Origin: Pseudomonas sp. PA27(2017)
Lineage (GTDB): Bacteria; Pseudomonadota; Gammaproteobacteria; Pseudomonadales; Pseudomonadaceae
Reading direction: 5' to 3'
Length of the DNA stretch: 48,788 bases
NCBI RefSeq assembly: GCF_001945445.1
Contig: NZ_MSXW01000053.1
Coordinates: 1-48,788, forward strand
A model generated the notes under the pieces. It saw nothing but the letters and a program-made list of their open reading frames with translations. It made no database searches and had not been told where the DNA came from. The position numbers and the translations under genes are program-made. Shown in pieces: positions 30,825 to 40,606 of the stretch (position 1 is its first letter; every line of letters begins with the position of its first letter).

Positions 30825-32876
30825 ATGATGCGTCTTCGCAAGATACTCGGCTGGTGCCTTGCCAGTCTCCTGCTACTGATCGCAGCTCTGATGCTGTTTC
30901 TGGTGCTGTTCGACTGGAACCTGCTCAAACCCACCATCAACGCGCGGGTTTCTGAAGCGCTCAATCGCCCCTTCGCGATCGAGGGCAATCTGGCCGTCAC
31001 CTGGCAGCGCGAGCCTGACGAGCCCGGCTTTCGCGCCTGGGTGCCCTGGCCCCACGTGTCTGCCGAGCAGCTCAGCCTGGGCAACCCCGATTGGGCCAAG
31101 GGTGAGCACTTCGTCTATCTTGAGCGCGTCGAAGCCAGCCTGTCGCCCGTGCCGCTGCTGTGGAAGACCGTGTCGATTCCGCGCATCCAGCTGACCGGCG
31201 CCGATGCCGTGCTTGAGCGCCTGGCCGATGGGCGCGCCAACTGGACTTTCGATCTCGGTGAGCAGGAGCAGCCAGAACAAGAAACTGCGTCGCCCTGGGT
31301 GATGGACATCGGCACCATCGGCTTCGACAAGGCTCGGGTCAGCGTCGACGATAAGGTTTCCCAGGCCACTGTGAACCTGCAGGTCGAGCCGCTCGGCGAG
31401 CCCATCGCCTTTGCCGAGATCGTCGGCAAGGCGGCCAACCAGGCGGAGGAGGACGCCGTGCAGCCGCAGGATTACGCTTTCGCCTGGCAGGCCAAGGGTC
31501 GTTACAAAGGCCAGGCTCTGAGCGGCAATGGCCGCATCGGTGGCTTGCTGGCGCTGCAGGATGCCCGCTCGCCATTCCCGGTGCAGGCCGATGTGCGCGC
31601 CGGCACCACACGGGTGCAGGTGGCCGGCACTCTGACCGATCCGAAGAACCTGGGCGCCCTGGATCTGCGTCTGCGGCTGTCCGGCGCCAGCCTTGGCAAC
31701 CTGTACCCGCTGACCGGCGTCACGCTGCCCGATACGCCGGCCTATTCCACCGACGGGCGACTGGTTGCCCAGCTGCAGGACCCGGATGGGCCGCTGTTTC
31801 GCTACGAGAAATTCAATGGCCGCATCGGCGATAGCGACATCCATGGCGATCTCACCTTCGTGGCTCGCAAGCCACGGCCGAAGCTCTCCGGAGCACTGGT
31901 GTCCAACCAGCTGCGCTTCGCCGACCTGGCGCCTCTGATCGGTGCCGATTCCAATGCCGAGAAGAAGGAGCGTGGTGCGGCGAGCGTTCAGCCCGGCAAC
32001 AAGGTGCTGCCCGTGGAGGAATTCCGCACCGAGCGTTGGCGCGACATGGACGCCGACGTCAGCTTCACCGGCAAGCGCATCGTGCATAGCGAGCAACTAC
32101 CCTTTACCGACCTGTTCACCCATGTGGTGCTCGATAACGGCAACCTCAGCCTGGAACCGTTGCGCTTTGGCGTGGCGGGTGGACGGCTGGAATCGATGCT
32201 GCGCCTGGACGGCAGCGCCACACCGCTCCGTGCCCGGGCTCAGCTGAGTGCGCGCAATTTCCGCCTGCGTCAGCTGTTCCCCAATGTCGAGGTGATGCAG
32301 AGCAGCCTCGGTGCCTTGAACGGCGATGCGGCCATCAGCGGTACTGGCAATTCGGTTGCGACCCTGCTGGGCAGCGCCAATGGGCACGTCAAACTGCTGA
32401 TCAACGACGGCCGGGTCAGTCGTAACCTCATGGAGATCGCCGGCTTGAACGTCGGTAACTATCTGGTCGGCCGACTGTTCGGCGATAACGAGGTGGAGAT
32501 CAACTGTGCAGCCGCCAATCTCGACATCAAGCAAGGCGTGATGCGCCCGCAATTGATGGTGATCGACACCGAGAACGCGCTGATCGGCGTGGACGGCACG
32601 GTGAATTTCGGCAACGAGCAGCTCGACCTGACCATCACCCCCGAGTCCAAGGGCCTGCGGATCTTCTCGTTGCGTTCACCGCTGTACGTGCGCGGCACCT
32701 TCAAGAACCCCAACCCTGGCGTGAAGGCCGGGCCGCTGGTCTTGCGTGGCGCTGGCATGCTGGCCCTGGGGGCGCTGGTCGCACCGGCCGCCGGCCTGGT
32801 GGCGCTGGTCGCCCCAAGCGGCGATCAGCCCAACGAGTGCGAGCCGCTGCTGCAGCAGATTCGCCAGGGGCGCTAA
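30825..32876 (+). CDS. asmA: AsmA-family protein
   Basis: A 683-residue envelope protein. One N-terminal membrane helix (LGWCLASLLLLIAALMLFLVLF) anchors a large periplasmic part starting LLKPTINARVSEALNRPFAIEGNLAV, the AsmA N-terminal module. The C-terminal domain has LNGDAAISGTGNS and GVDGTVNFGNEQLDLTITPESKG. AsmA-like proteins are bridge-like lipid-transfer proteins affecting outer-membrane balance. Two adjacent ATGs (30825, 30828) can start it. Length fits the family. It stands alone, followed by a hairpin. Confidence 0.9.
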   Translation: MMRLRKILGWCLASLLLLIAALMLFLVLFDWNLLKPTINARVSEALNRPFAIEGNLAVTWQREPDEPGFRAWVPWPHVSAEQLSLGNPDWAKGEHFVYLERVEASLSPVPLLWKTVSIPRIQLTGADAVLERLADGRANWTFDLGEQEQPEQETASPWVMDIGTIGFDKARVSVDDKVSQATVNLQVEPLGEPIAFAEIVGKAANQAEEDAVQPQDYAFAWQAKGRYKGQALSGNGRIGGLLALQDARSPFPVQADVRAGTTRVQVAGTLTDPKNLGALDLRLRLSGASLGNLYPLTGVTLPDTPAYSTDGRLVAQLQDPDGPLFRYEKFNGRIGDSDIHGDLTFVARKPRPKLSGALVSNQLRFADLAPLIGADSNAEKKERGAASVQPGNKVLPVEEFRTERWRDMDADVSFTGKRIVHSEQLPFTDLFTHVVLDNGNLSLEPLRFGVAGGRLESMLRLDGSATPLRARAQLSARNFRLRQLFPNVEVMQSSLGALNGDAAISGTGNSVATLLGSANGHVKLLINDGRVSRNLMEIAGLNVGNYLVGRLFGDNEVEINCAAANLDIKQGVMRPQLMVIDTENALIGVDGTVNFGNEQLDLTITPESKGLRIFSLRSPLYVRGTFKNPNPGVKAGPLVLRGAGMLALGALVAPAAGLVALVAPSGDQPNECEPLLQQIRQGR

Positions 32877-32883
32877 GGCTGCG

Positions 32884-32913
32884 CGAAAGGCCTCCGGGTG
32901 AGGAGGCCTTTCG
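32884..32913. terminator. Hairpin between asmA and fruR
   Basis: CGAAAGGCCTCC (32884-32895), loop GGGTGA, GGAGGCCTTTCG (32902-32913). A perfect 12-bp stem between convergent genes, but without a clear T-run on either side; probably a shared end structure. Confidence 0.6.
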
Positions 32914-32920
32914 TACCGAG

Positions 32921-33910
32921 CTAGGGCTTGAAACGAATCTTCAGGCCCCGCTCGATGGCATCCAGGCCCGGATGATAGCTGCCGTCCAGTGCGTCGAGCA
33001 GGCGGTCGAACACCCGCTCGGCGATGCGCTCGTGCTGCTGGGAAATGGCATTCACGCGCATGGGCAGGAAGTCCAGTAACTGTGCATCACCGAAGGTGCC
33101 AAGGCGCAGGGTGCGGGTATCCAGCTCGGGATGTTCGTGCAACGCATCGAGCACGCCTTCCAGTAGCACGTAAGCGGTGGTCACCAGCACGTCCGGCAGG
33201 CCATCGCTGGCCAGCAGTTGCTTCATTTGCCGGTAGCCCCACTGGCGGCTGAATTGCTCAGCGTGGCTGACGTTAACCAGCCCACCGAAGCCGGCCAGCG
33301 CATCCCGAAAGCCCTGTTCGCGGGCCTGGCTGATCGGCAACTCCAACCGAGCGCCGATCAGGGCAGCATGGCGCTGGCCCTGTTGCACCAGGCTGCAGGT
33401 CAGCTGCTCGCCGGCCTGGCGGTCATCGCTGACCACCGAATACAGGTGCTCGGGGTCCAGGGCGCGGTCGACGGCAATTACCGGCGTGCCGGCAGCCACC
33501 AGTTGGCGATAGTCGGCGGCGTCCTGGGGCAGGCAACTGGCGACGATCAGCGCATCGCAGCGCCGCGAGCGAAACAGTTCCAGCAATTGCCGCTCGCTGT
33601 CTGGCTGGTCGTCGGAGCTGGCGATCAGTAACTGGTAACCGGCTGCCCGCGCGCGCTGTTCGAGCAGCTTGGCGAGCCGCGCATAGCTGGGGTTTTCCAG
33701 ATCCGGCAGGATGAACCCCAGGCAGCGGCTTTCGCCACGGCGCAGGCCGGCGGCCTGGGTGTTGGGGCGGTAGTCGTGTTCTTCCACGACTTCGAGCACG
33801 CGCTGGACGGTGGCCGCGCTGATACGCCGCTTGGCGGCCTGGCCATTGATCACGTAGCTGGCCGTGGTCACTGAAACGCCGGCCAGGCGGGCAATATCGG
33901 TCAACTTCAA
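32921..33910 (-). CDS. fruR: Fructose repressor FruR/Cra (LacI family)
   Basis: A 329-residue LacI-type repressor. The DNA-binding head is MKLTDIARLAGVSVTTASYVINGQAAKRRISAATVQRV, close to Cra/FruR, with the longer hinge YRPNTQAAGLRRGESRCLGF. A periplasmic-binding-like effector domain follows. In Pseudomonas putida Cra controls mainly its neighbour fruBKA and is released by fructose-1-phosphate. Here it faces away from fruB with a Cra-like site between them, so the local circuit is complete. Confidence 0.94.
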   Translation of the reverse strand: MKLTDIARLAGVSVTTASYVINGQAAKRRISAATVQRVLEVVEEHDYRPNTQAAGLRRGESRCLGFILPDLENPSYARLAKLLEQRARAAGYQLLIASSDDQPDSERQLLELFRSRRCDALIVASCLPQDAADYRQLVAAGTPVIAVDRALDPEHLYSVVSDDRQAGEQLTCSLVQQGQRHAALIGARLELPISQAREQGFRDALAGFGGLVNVSHAEQFSRQWGYRQMKQLLASDGLPDVLVTTAYVLLEGVLDALHEHPELDTRTLRLGTFGDAQLLDFLPMRVNAISQQHERIAERVFDRLLDALDGSYHPGLDAIERGLKIRFKP

Positions 33911-33974
33911 ATGGCTGTCTCCTCTGCCAGGCCTTCAAGGATTACCCATAATCAGGTAACGTGCCAGTCCTAGA

Positions 33975-33988
33975 TGAAACGATTCAGC
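33975..33988. promoter_or_regulatory. Cra/FruR operator upstream of fruB
   Basis: TGAAACGATTCAGC matches the Cra consensus (TGAAWCGWTTCA core, GCTGAA on one side). It lies 65 bases after the fruR start region and 74 bases before fruB, in the divergent gap, where FruR should act. Confidence 0.75.
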
Positions 33989-34061
33989 AAACGAGTCGAC
34001 TAAGCTAACAAGAATGTCCGCCAAGCCCGTCTGCAGCCGGTCTTGCTTGAGGAGAAACGTC

Positions 34062-36935
34062 ATGCTCGAACTACACCCTTCGCAAATCCAGATGGGCCGC
34101 CAGGCCGTCGACAAGCAGCAGGCGCTGGCCCTGCTTGCCGAGAATCTGGTGGCCGATGGCCTGGTGGCGGCCGGCTATCTGGATGGCATGCAGGCGCGTG
34201 AACGCCAGGGTTCGACCTACCTGGGGCAGGGCATCGCCATTCCCCACGGCACCCCAGAAACCCGCGACCAGGTGTTCGAGACCGGCATGCGGCTGATCCA
34301 GTTTCCCGAGGGTGTGGATTGGGGTGATGGCCAGCGGGTGTACCTGGCCATTGCTATCGCAGCCCGCTCCGACGAGCACCTGCACTTGCTGCAACTGCTC
34401 ACCCGCGCGCTGGGCGAGGGCGACCTGAGCCAAGCGCTGCGCGAAGCCCAGGATGCCGAGGCGATTCTCGGGTTGCTGCAGGGGGCGGCGCCGGAGCTGG
34501 CGCTGGATGCACAACTGGTCGGCCTGGGCGTCGAGGCCGAGGATCTCGATGAGTTGACCTGGCAGGGCGCGCGCCTGCTGAAGAAGGCCGGCTGCGCGGG
34601 CGCCGGTTACGCGGCCAGCCTGGTGCAGGCCGAGCCCCTGCCGCTGGGCAATGGCTTGTGGTGGCTGAGCAGCGAGCAGGGCGTCGAGCGCCCGGGCCTG
34701 GCCTTCGTTACCCCTGCGCAGCCGTTGCAGCGTGGCGACCAGCCGGTAGCCGGTCTGTTCTGCCTGGCTTGCCTGGGTGAAGGCCACCGCCAGGTACTTG
34801 AGCGGCTGTGCGACCTGCTGATCGCCGGGCAGGGCGAGGTGCTCACCCAGGCTACCAGCAGCCGGGGTGTGCTCGAGGCGCTGGGCGCCGAGCTGCCGGC
34901 TGACTGGCCGAGCCTGCGCATTACCCTGGCCAATGCCCACGGTCTGCACGCGCGCCCGGCCAAGACCCTGAGCGAAATCGCCCAGGGTTTTGACGGTGAA
35001 GTTCGCGTACGCCTGGCCGATGGCTCAGCGGCCACGGTGTCGGCCAAGAGCCTGAGCAAGTTGCTGGCCCTCGGTGCGCGTCGTGGCCAGGTGCTGGAGT
35101 TCAGCGCCGACCCGGCCATCGCCGAGCAGGCGTTGCCGGCCATCGAAGCGGCAATCCTCGCCGGCCTGGGCGAAGACGTCGAGCCGCTGCCCGAGCATGC
35201 GGAGAACAGTGCCGAGCCAGTTGCCGAATCGCCTATCAAGGAAACCGTCGTCGCACCGGTCGCCGGTTCGCGTGTGCATGCCGTAGCGGCCTCGCCCGGT
35301 ATCGCCAGTGGCCCGGCCTTCGTGCGACGTATGCCGAATCTCGACTACCCCGAACGTGGCGAGGGTGTGGCGGCCGAGCGCCAGCGTCTGGATCAGGCGC
35401 TGCAGCACATCGACGGTGAGATCCAGCGGCTGGTCGAGCGCAGCGACGAGGCCAGCATCAGGGACATCTTCGTGACCCATCAGGCGATGCTCCGCGACCC
35501 GGCGCTGCGCGAGGATGTCGACGCGCGCCTGGCCAGCGGTGCCAGCGCCCAGGCCGCCTGGGTCGGTGAAATCGAAGCGGCCGCCGCGCAGCAGGAGTCC
35601 CTGCATGACGCCTTGCTGGCTGAGCGTGCTGCCGACTTGCGTGACGTCGGTCGCCGGGTGTTGGCTCACCTGTGCGGCGTCGAAGCACCGCAAGAACCTG
35701 TCGAGCCCTACATTCTGGTGATGGGCGAAGTCGGTCCGTCAGATGTCGCCAGCCTGGATCGTCAGCGCGTGGCCGGCATCGTCACTGCCCGTGGCGGGGC
35801 GACCGCCCACAGCGCGATCATTGCCCGTGCGCTGGGCATTCCCTGCGTGGTCGGCGCCGGTGAAAGCCTGCTGTTGCTGGAACAGAGTACGGCTTTGCTG
35901 CTCGATGGCGACCGCGGCCAGTTGTGGGTGCAGCCGGACCAGGCAACCCTGGCCCAAGCCGAGCGCGAGCGGCAGGCCAGCGAGCAGCGCCGCGAGCGTG
36001 CCCATGGCGAGCGCCTGCAGCCGGCGCACACTCGCGACGGTCATGCCGTCGAGGTGGCCGTGAATATCGGCGCCAGTGGCGAGGCGGCTGGCGCGGTCGA
36101 ACTTGGCGCCGAAGCGGTGGGGCTGCTGCGTACCGAGCTGGTGTTCATGAATCATGGCCAGGCGCCCGACGTAGCCACCCAGGAAGCCGAGTACCGCCGC
36201 GTTTTCGATGCCCTGCAGGGCCGACCACTGGTGGTGCGCACCCTGGATGTCGGTGGCGACAAGCCGCTGCCGTACTGGCCGATGCCCGAAGAGGAAAACC
36301 CGTTCCTGGGGGTGCGCGGCATTCGCCTGACCCTGCAACGCCCGGACATCATGGAAACCCAGCTGCGCGCCCTGCTGCAGGCCGCTGAAGGTCGCCCTCT
36401 ACGCATCATGTTCCCGATGGTCGGGCAGGTCGAGGAATGGCGTGCGGCGCGGGAAATGGTCGAGAAGCTGCGCAGCGAGATTCCGCTGAGCGATCTGCAA
36501 CTGGGCATCATGATCGAGGTGCCGTCTGCGGCATTGCTGGCGCCCGTGCTGGCCCGCGAAGTGGACTTCTTCAGCATCGGCACCAACGACCTGACGCAAT
36601 ACACGTTGGCCATCGACCGTGGCCACCCGACGCTCTCGGCCCAGGCCGACGGCGTGCACCCTTCGGTGCTGCGCCTGATCGGCATGACCGTCGAAGCCGC
36701 CCATGCCGAAGGCAAATGGGTCGGCGTGTGCGGTGAACTGGCCGCCGACATGCTCGCGGTGCCGCTGCTGGTGGGCCTGGGCGTCGACGAGCTGAGCGTG
36801 GCTGCGCGCAGCATCCCGCTGGTCAAGGCGCGGGTGCGCGAGCTGGATCTGCAGCATTGCAGGGCCCAGGCCCAACAGGCGCTGTTGCTGCCCAGTGCCG
36901 CGGCAGTGCGTGCGTTGGTCGAGGAGGCGCAGTGA
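34062..36935 (+). CDS. fruB: Fructose PTS multiphosphoryl transfer protein (EIIA-HPr-EI)
   Basis: A 957-residue fusion carrying phosphate from PEP to the fructose EIIBC. Residues 1-145 are EIIA-Fru with the active H62 in GIAIPHGTPE. An HPr domain has H296 in ANAHGLHARPAKTL. From about 410 to the end is Enzyme I with active H583 in RGGATAHSAIIARALGIP, the GLLRTELVFMN segment and the PEP-binding IGTNDLTQYTLAIDR. The start has GAGGAG upstream. All the general PTS chemistry for fructose is in one chain, the Pseudomonas pattern. The stop and the fruK ATG share one base. Confidence 0.96.
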   Translation: MLELHPSQIQMGRQAVDKQQALALLAENLVADGLVAAGYLDGMQARERQGSTYLGQGIAIPHGTPETRDQVFETGMRLIQFPEGVDWGDGQRVYLAIAIAARSDEHLHLLQLLTRALGEGDLSQALREAQDAEAILGLLQGAAPELALDAQLVGLGVEAEDLDELTWQGARLLKKAGCAGAGYAASLVQAEPLPLGNGLWWLSSEQGVERPGLAFVTPAQPLQRGDQPVAGLFCLACLGEGHRQVLERLCDLLIAGQGEVLTQATSSRGVLEALGAELPADWPSLRITLANAHGLHARPAKTLSEIAQGFDGEVRVRLADGSAATVSAKSLSKLLALGARRGQVLEFSADPAIAEQALPAIEAAILAGLGEDVEPLPEHAENSAEPVAESPIKETVVAPVAGSRVHAVAASPGIASGPAFVRRMPNLDYPERGEGVAAERQRLDQALQHIDGEIQRLVERSDEASIRDIFVTHQAMLRDPALREDVDARLASGASAQAAWVGEIEAAAAQQESLHDALLAERAADLRDVGRRVLAHLCGVEAPQEPVEPYILVMGEVGPSDVASLDRQRVAGIVTARGGATAHSAIIARALGIPCVVGAGESLLLLEQSTALLLDGDRGQLWVQPDQATLAQAERERQASEQRRERAHGERLQPAHTRDGHAVEVAVNIGASGEAAGAVELGAEAVGLLRTELVFMNHGQAPDVATQEAEYRRVFDALQGRPLVVRTLDVGGDKPLPYWPMPEEENPFLGVRGIRLTLQRPDIMETQLRALLQAAEGRPLRIMFPMVGQVEEWRAAREMVEKLRSEIPLSDLQLGIMIEVPSAALLAPVLAREVDFFSIGTNDLTQYTLAIDRGHPTLSAQADGVHPSVLRLIGMTVEAAHAEGKWVGVCGELAADMLAVPLLVGLGVDELSVAARSIPLVKARVRELDLQHCRAQAQQALLLPSAAAVRALVEEAQ

Positions 36936-37870
36936 TGGCGCGGATTCTTACCCTGACCCTCAACCCCGCGCTGGACCTGACCGTCAGCCTGGATACCCTG
37001 CAGGCCGGCAACGTCAACCGCAGCCTGGGCATGACCAGCCATGCGGCAGGCAAGGGCCTCAACGTGGCGCAGGTGCTGGCCGATCTTGGCCACAAAGTCA
37101 CGGTCAGTGGCTTTCTCGGCCAGGCCAATGCGGCGCCGTTCGAGCACCTGATGCACCGCCGCGGCTTTATCGATGCCTTCGTGCGCGTACCGGGGGAAAC
37201 CCGCAGCAACATCAAGCTCGCCGAGCGCGACGGGCGTATCACCGACCTCAACGGGCCCGGCCCCGAGGTGGATTCGGCACATCAGGCGCAGTTGCTCGCC
37301 CAACTGGACGACATTGCCGCTGGCCACGATGCGGTGGTTGTCGCTGGCAGCCTGCCGCGCGGGGTGACCACCGAATGGTTCGCCGCCTTGCTGCGCCGCC
37401 TGACGGCCCTCGGCCTGCCGGTGGCGCTGGATACCAGCGGCGCGGCGCTGCGTGCCGGTCTGGCGACCAGTCCCTGGCTGATCAAGCCCAACGAGGAAGA
37501 GCTGGCCGAGGCTTGCGAGCTGGAGCAGGCTTCGCCCGAACAGATCGATGCGGCCATCGACAAGCTGCGTGCCGGCGGGGTCGAGCACGTGCTGCTCTCG
37601 CGCGGCTCGCAAGGCGCCGACTGGTTCGGCTCCCACGGCGTGCTCAATGCCCAGCCGCCGCGTGTGGAAGTGGCCAGCACCGTGGGCGCCGGTGATTCAC
37701 TGCTCGCCGCCACCCTGCATGGGCTGCTGAGCGGCTGGCCGGCCGAACGCACCCTGCGCCTGGCAACGGCGGTCGCCGCCCAGGCGGTCACGCAAATCGG
37801 TTTCGGAATTCACGATCGGCAACAGCTCGCCCGCCTCGAGGCGGCCGTGACTGTCACGTCGAAACAATAA
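36935..37870 (+). CDS. fruK: 1-phosphofructokinase
   Basis: A 311-residue PfkB-family kinase converting fructose-1-phosphate to the 1,6-bisphosphate. The N-terminus ARILTLTLNPALDLTV, AAGKGLNVAQVLADLG, the PNEEEL region and the anionic-hole/catalytic motif TVGAGDSLLAATLHG are typical. The start overlaps the fruB stop by one base (TGATG), with GAGGAGG just before it. Confidence 0.96.
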   Translation: MARILTLTLNPALDLTVSLDTLQAGNVNRSLGMTSHAAGKGLNVAQVLADLGHKVTVSGFLGQANAAPFEHLMHRRGFIDAFVRVPGETRSNIKLAERDGRITDLNGPGPEVDSAHQAQLLAQLDDIAAGHDAVVVAGSLPRGVTTEWFAALLRRLTALGLPVALDTSGAALRAGLATSPWLIKPNEEELAEACELEQASPEQIDAAIDKLRAGGVEHVLLSRGSQGADWFGSHGVLNAQPPRVEVASTVGAGDSLLAATLHGLLSGWPAERTLRLATAVAAQAVTQIGFGIHDRQQLARLEAAVTVTSKQ

Positions 37871-37885
37871 TTAGAGGTCGCTGCA

Positions 37886-39622
37886 ATGAATGTGCTGATC
37901 GTTACCGCCTGCCCCAATGGTCAGGTCACCAGCGTGTTGTGTTCCCGCCTGCTGCAGGCAGCGGCCGAGCGACTGGGTTGGTCCACCCAGGTCGAGGTGC
38001 ATGATGCCAAGGCCATCGGCTCGCCGCTGAGCGCCGCCGCCATCGAGGCGGCGGAGCTGGTGCTGGTGGTCAAGACCGGTGAGTTGGACCTGCAGCGCTT
38101 CGTCGGCAAGCGCGTGGTGCAATCCACGCCCTCCGAGGCGCTGGCCGACCCGCAGCAATTTCTGCGTACCGCTGCCGAGCAGGCGCAGGTGCTCGATCAG
38201 GTGGTACCGGCCGCTGCAACACCGTCCGGCAAGCCCAAGCTGGTGGCGATCACTGCCTGCCCGACCGGTGTGGCGCACACCTTCATGGCCGCCGAAGCGC
38301 TGCAGCAGGCGGCCGAGCAACTGGGCTATGACCTGAAGGTGGAAACTCGTGGGTCGGTCGGTGCGCGCAATCTGCTCGATGAAGCGAGCATCAAGGCGGC
38401 CGACGTGGTGCTGCTGGCCACCGATATCGAAGTGGAAACCGACCGCTTCGCCGGCAAGAAAGTCTATCGCTGCGGCACGGGCGTCGCCCTCAAACAGCCC
38501 AAGCAGACCTTGCAGAAGGCCTTGGCAGAAGGCGTGCTGCAGCAAGGCGCGGGGCAGGCGCAGAGTGCCGAGAGCGGCAAGCCGGCCACCAAGAGCGGCC
38601 CCTACAAGCACCTGCTGACCGGCGTTTCCTTCATGCTGCCGATGGTGGTGGCGGGGGGCTTGTTGATCGCCCTGTCGTTCGTCTTCGGCATCGAGGCCTT
38701 CAAGCAGGAAGGCACCCTGCCGGCGGCCTTGATGAAGATTGGCGGCGATGCCGCGTTCGCGCTGATGATTCCGGTGCTGGCGGGTTACATCGCCTATTCG
38801 ATCGCCGACCGCCCAGGCCTGGCGCCCGGCATGATCGGCGGCATGCTGGCCAGTGCTCTGGGCACCGGCTTTCTGGGCGGCATCATCGCCGGCTTTCTGG
38901 CCGGTTACCTGGCCCTGGCGCTCAACCGCTGGCTGCGCCTGCCGCAGAGCATCGAAGCGCTGAAGCCGATCCTGCTGATTCCGCTGCTCGCCAGCCTGGT
39001 CACCGGCCTGGCAATGATCTATGTGGTCGGCACGCCGGTGGCCGCGATCATGGCCTCCCTGGAAGCCTTTCTGCAGAACATGGGCACCACCAATGCGATC
39101 CTGCTCGGGCTGCTGCTCGGTGGCATGATGTGCGTGGATCTGGGCGGGCCGATCAACAAGGCGGCCTATGCGTTCTCGGTCGGTCTGCTGGCGTCGCAGA
39201 GCTACGCGCCGATGGCCGCGACCATGGCCGCCGGCATGGTGCCGCCGATCGGCATGGCCATTGCCACCGTGCTGGCCCGACGCAAGTTCAGCCAGACCGA
39301 GCGTGAGGCCGGCAAGGCCGCTGGTGTGCTGGGGCTGTGCTTCATTTCCGAGGGAGCCATCCCGTTCGCGGCCAAGGATCCGTTGCGCGTGATCCCGGCC
39401 AGCATTGCCGGTGGCGCGCTGACCGGTGCGCTGTCGATGTACTTCGGCTGCAAGCTGATGGCGCCGCATGGCGGCTTGTTCGTGCTGCTGATCCCCAATG
39501 CCATCAACCATGCGCTGCTGTATCTGCTGGCCATCGTGGCGGGCAGCCTGGTGACCGGCGTGGTTTACGCGCTGATCAAACGGCCTGAAGTCGAAGCCCT
39601 GGCGGTCGCGGCCAAGGCTTGA
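37886..39622 (+). CDS. fruA: Fructose PTS EIIBC permease
   Basis: A 578-residue membrane transporter. It begins with a degenerate EIIB-like domain (MNVLIVTACPNGQVTS) and then a working EIIB with C125 in AITACPTGVAHTFMAAEAL. From about 235 the EIIC domain crosses the membrane eight to ten times, with GGMMCVDLGGPINKAAYAF and FISEGAIPFAAKDP. It takes up fructose as fructose-1-phosphate. Last gene of fruBKA, followed at once by a terminator. Confidence 0.96.
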   Translation: MNVLIVTACPNGQVTSVLCSRLLQAAAERLGWSTQVEVHDAKAIGSPLSAAAIEAAELVLVVKTGELDLQRFVGKRVVQSTPSEALADPQQFLRTAAEQAQVLDQVVPAAATPSGKPKLVAITACPTGVAHTFMAAEALQQAAEQLGYDLKVETRGSVGARNLLDEASIKAADVVLLATDIEVETDRFAGKKVYRCGTGVALKQPKQTLQKALAEGVLQQGAGQAQSAESGKPATKSGPYKHLLTGVSFMLPMVVAGGLLIALSFVFGIEAFKQEGTLPAALMKIGGDAAFALMIPVLAGYIAYSIADRPGLAPGMIGGMLASALGTGFLGGIIAGFLAGYLALALNRWLRLPQSIEALKPILLIPLLASLVTGLAMIYVVGTPVAAIMASLEAFLQNMGTTNAILLGLLLGGMMCVDLGGPINKAAYAFSVGLLASQSYAPMAATMAAGMVPPIGMAIATVLARRKFSQTEREAGKAAGVLGLCFISEGAIPFAAKDPLRVIPASIAGGALTGALSMYFGCKLMAPHGGLFVLLIPNAINHALLYLLAIVAGSLVTGVVYALIKRPEVEALAVAAKA

Positions 39623-39628
39623 TGGAAG

Positions 39629-39659
39629 AACGGGGCAGCGATCGATGCCCCGTTTTTTT
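39629..39659 (+). terminator. fruBKA terminator
   Basis: AACGGGGCA (39629-39637), loop GCGATCGA, TGCCCCGTT (39646-39654), in a run of seven T. It reaches into the stop codon of convergent vfr. Confidence 0.88.
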
Positions 39660-40302
39660 AGCGCGTACCGAAGACCACCATGGTCTTGCCTTTCACGAAC
39701 ACCAGGCCCTGTTCTTCCAGGGACTTGAGTACGCGGCCGACCATCTCCCGCGAGCAGCCGACGATACGGCCGATTTCCTGGCGGGTGATCTTGATCTGCA
39801 TGCCGTCGGGGTGGGTCATGGCATCGGGCTGCTTGCACAGGTCGAGCAGGGTACGCGCCACGCGACCGGTCACGTCGAGAAAGGCCAGGTCACCGACCTT
39901 GCGGGTGGTGTTGCGCAGGCGTTCGGCCATCTGCGAGCCCAGGGCGAACATGATGTCCGGATCCTGCTGGGTCAGCTCGCGGAATTTGGCGTAACTCAGC
40001 TCGGCCACTTCACACTCGGTCTTCGCACGTACCCAGGCGCTGCGTTCTTTTTCGGCGCCTTCCTTGCAGAACAGACCCATCTCACCGAAGAAATCGCCGG
40101 GATTGAGGTAGGCGATGATCATCTCGCGGCCGTCATCGTCCTCGATCAGGATGGTGACCGAGCCCTTGACGATGAAGTACAGCGTTTCGCTGCGATCACC
40201 GGCATAAATGATGGTGCTTTTGGCCGTGTAGCGACGACGGTGACAATGCGCGAGCAGCTTGTCGAAGTTTTTGACCTTTGGCGTGAGAGTGATAGCGACC
40301 AT
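39658..40302 (-). CDS. vfr: cAMP-responsive regulator Vfr (CRP family)
   Basis: A 214-residue CRP homologue. The cyclic-nucleotide domain has YFIVKGSVTILIEDDDGREMIIAYLNPGDFFGEMGLF and the phosphate-binding region ERSAWVRAKTECEVAELSY. The DNA-binding helix-turn-helix is ITRQEIGRIVGCSREMVGRVLKSLEEQGL. Vfr controls virulence, motility and quorum-sensing genes in P. aeruginosa. Its position next to an OsmC gene and coq7 is the usual Pseudomonas neighbourhood. It converges on fruA. Confidence 0.96.
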   Translation of the reverse strand: MVAITLTPKVKNFDKLLAHCHRRRYTAKSTIIYAGDRSETLYFIVKGSVTILIEDDDGREMIIAYLNPGDFFGEMGLFCKEGAEKERSAWVRAKTECEVAELSYAKFRELTQQDPDIMFALGSQMAERLRNTTRKVGDLAFLDVTGRVARTLLDLCKQPDAMTHPDGMQIKITRQEIGRIVGCSREMVGRVLKSLEEQGLVFVKGKTMVVFGTR

Positions 40303-40606
40303 GCCTGGGATTCCAAATTTGTGAAGATAGGCCTGTGACAGGCGTGAGTAGGTGACGCTGTCCAGCTCCGGTGCAAGAAAGGCGGCCCGGATGAATACCT
40401 TGTTCTTATCGATCAGGAACGTCGTCGTACCTCATGAAAGCGATTGTGCCACTAAAACGGCATCATCATGGCCGGTGATACTTACCGGTGATCCGATTTG
40501 TGAGGTGTTACACGTTCTTGGCGGAACTCTAACAGCATCCGTGGTGCGCAGTGCAAAAGCTGCGCTGTGATAAGCTGCCGGCCTTTTAAAAGCAGGAGCG
40601 GCAACG
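40303..40606. other. 304-base divergent gap vfr / OsmC
   Basis: No gene seen. The gap must hold the promoters of vfr and of the OsmC gene. One CRP-like dyad is listed separately at 40499-40514. I see no convincing -35/-10 pair for vfr by eye. Confidence 0.5.
40499..40514. promoter_or_regulatory. Candidate Vfr/CRP binding site
   Basis: TGTGA-GGTGTT-ACACG, compared with TGTGA-N6-TCACA, matches eight of ten defined bases. It lies in the vfr-OsmC divergent gap, about 93 bases before the OsmC start and 197 from vfr. Possible autoregulation or control of the OsmC gene; not proven. Confidence 0.4.

Noticed and set aside
37871..39838. 655-codon minus-strand frame opposite fruA
   Set aside because: Spans fruA, its terminator and part of vfr; composition is of a shadow.
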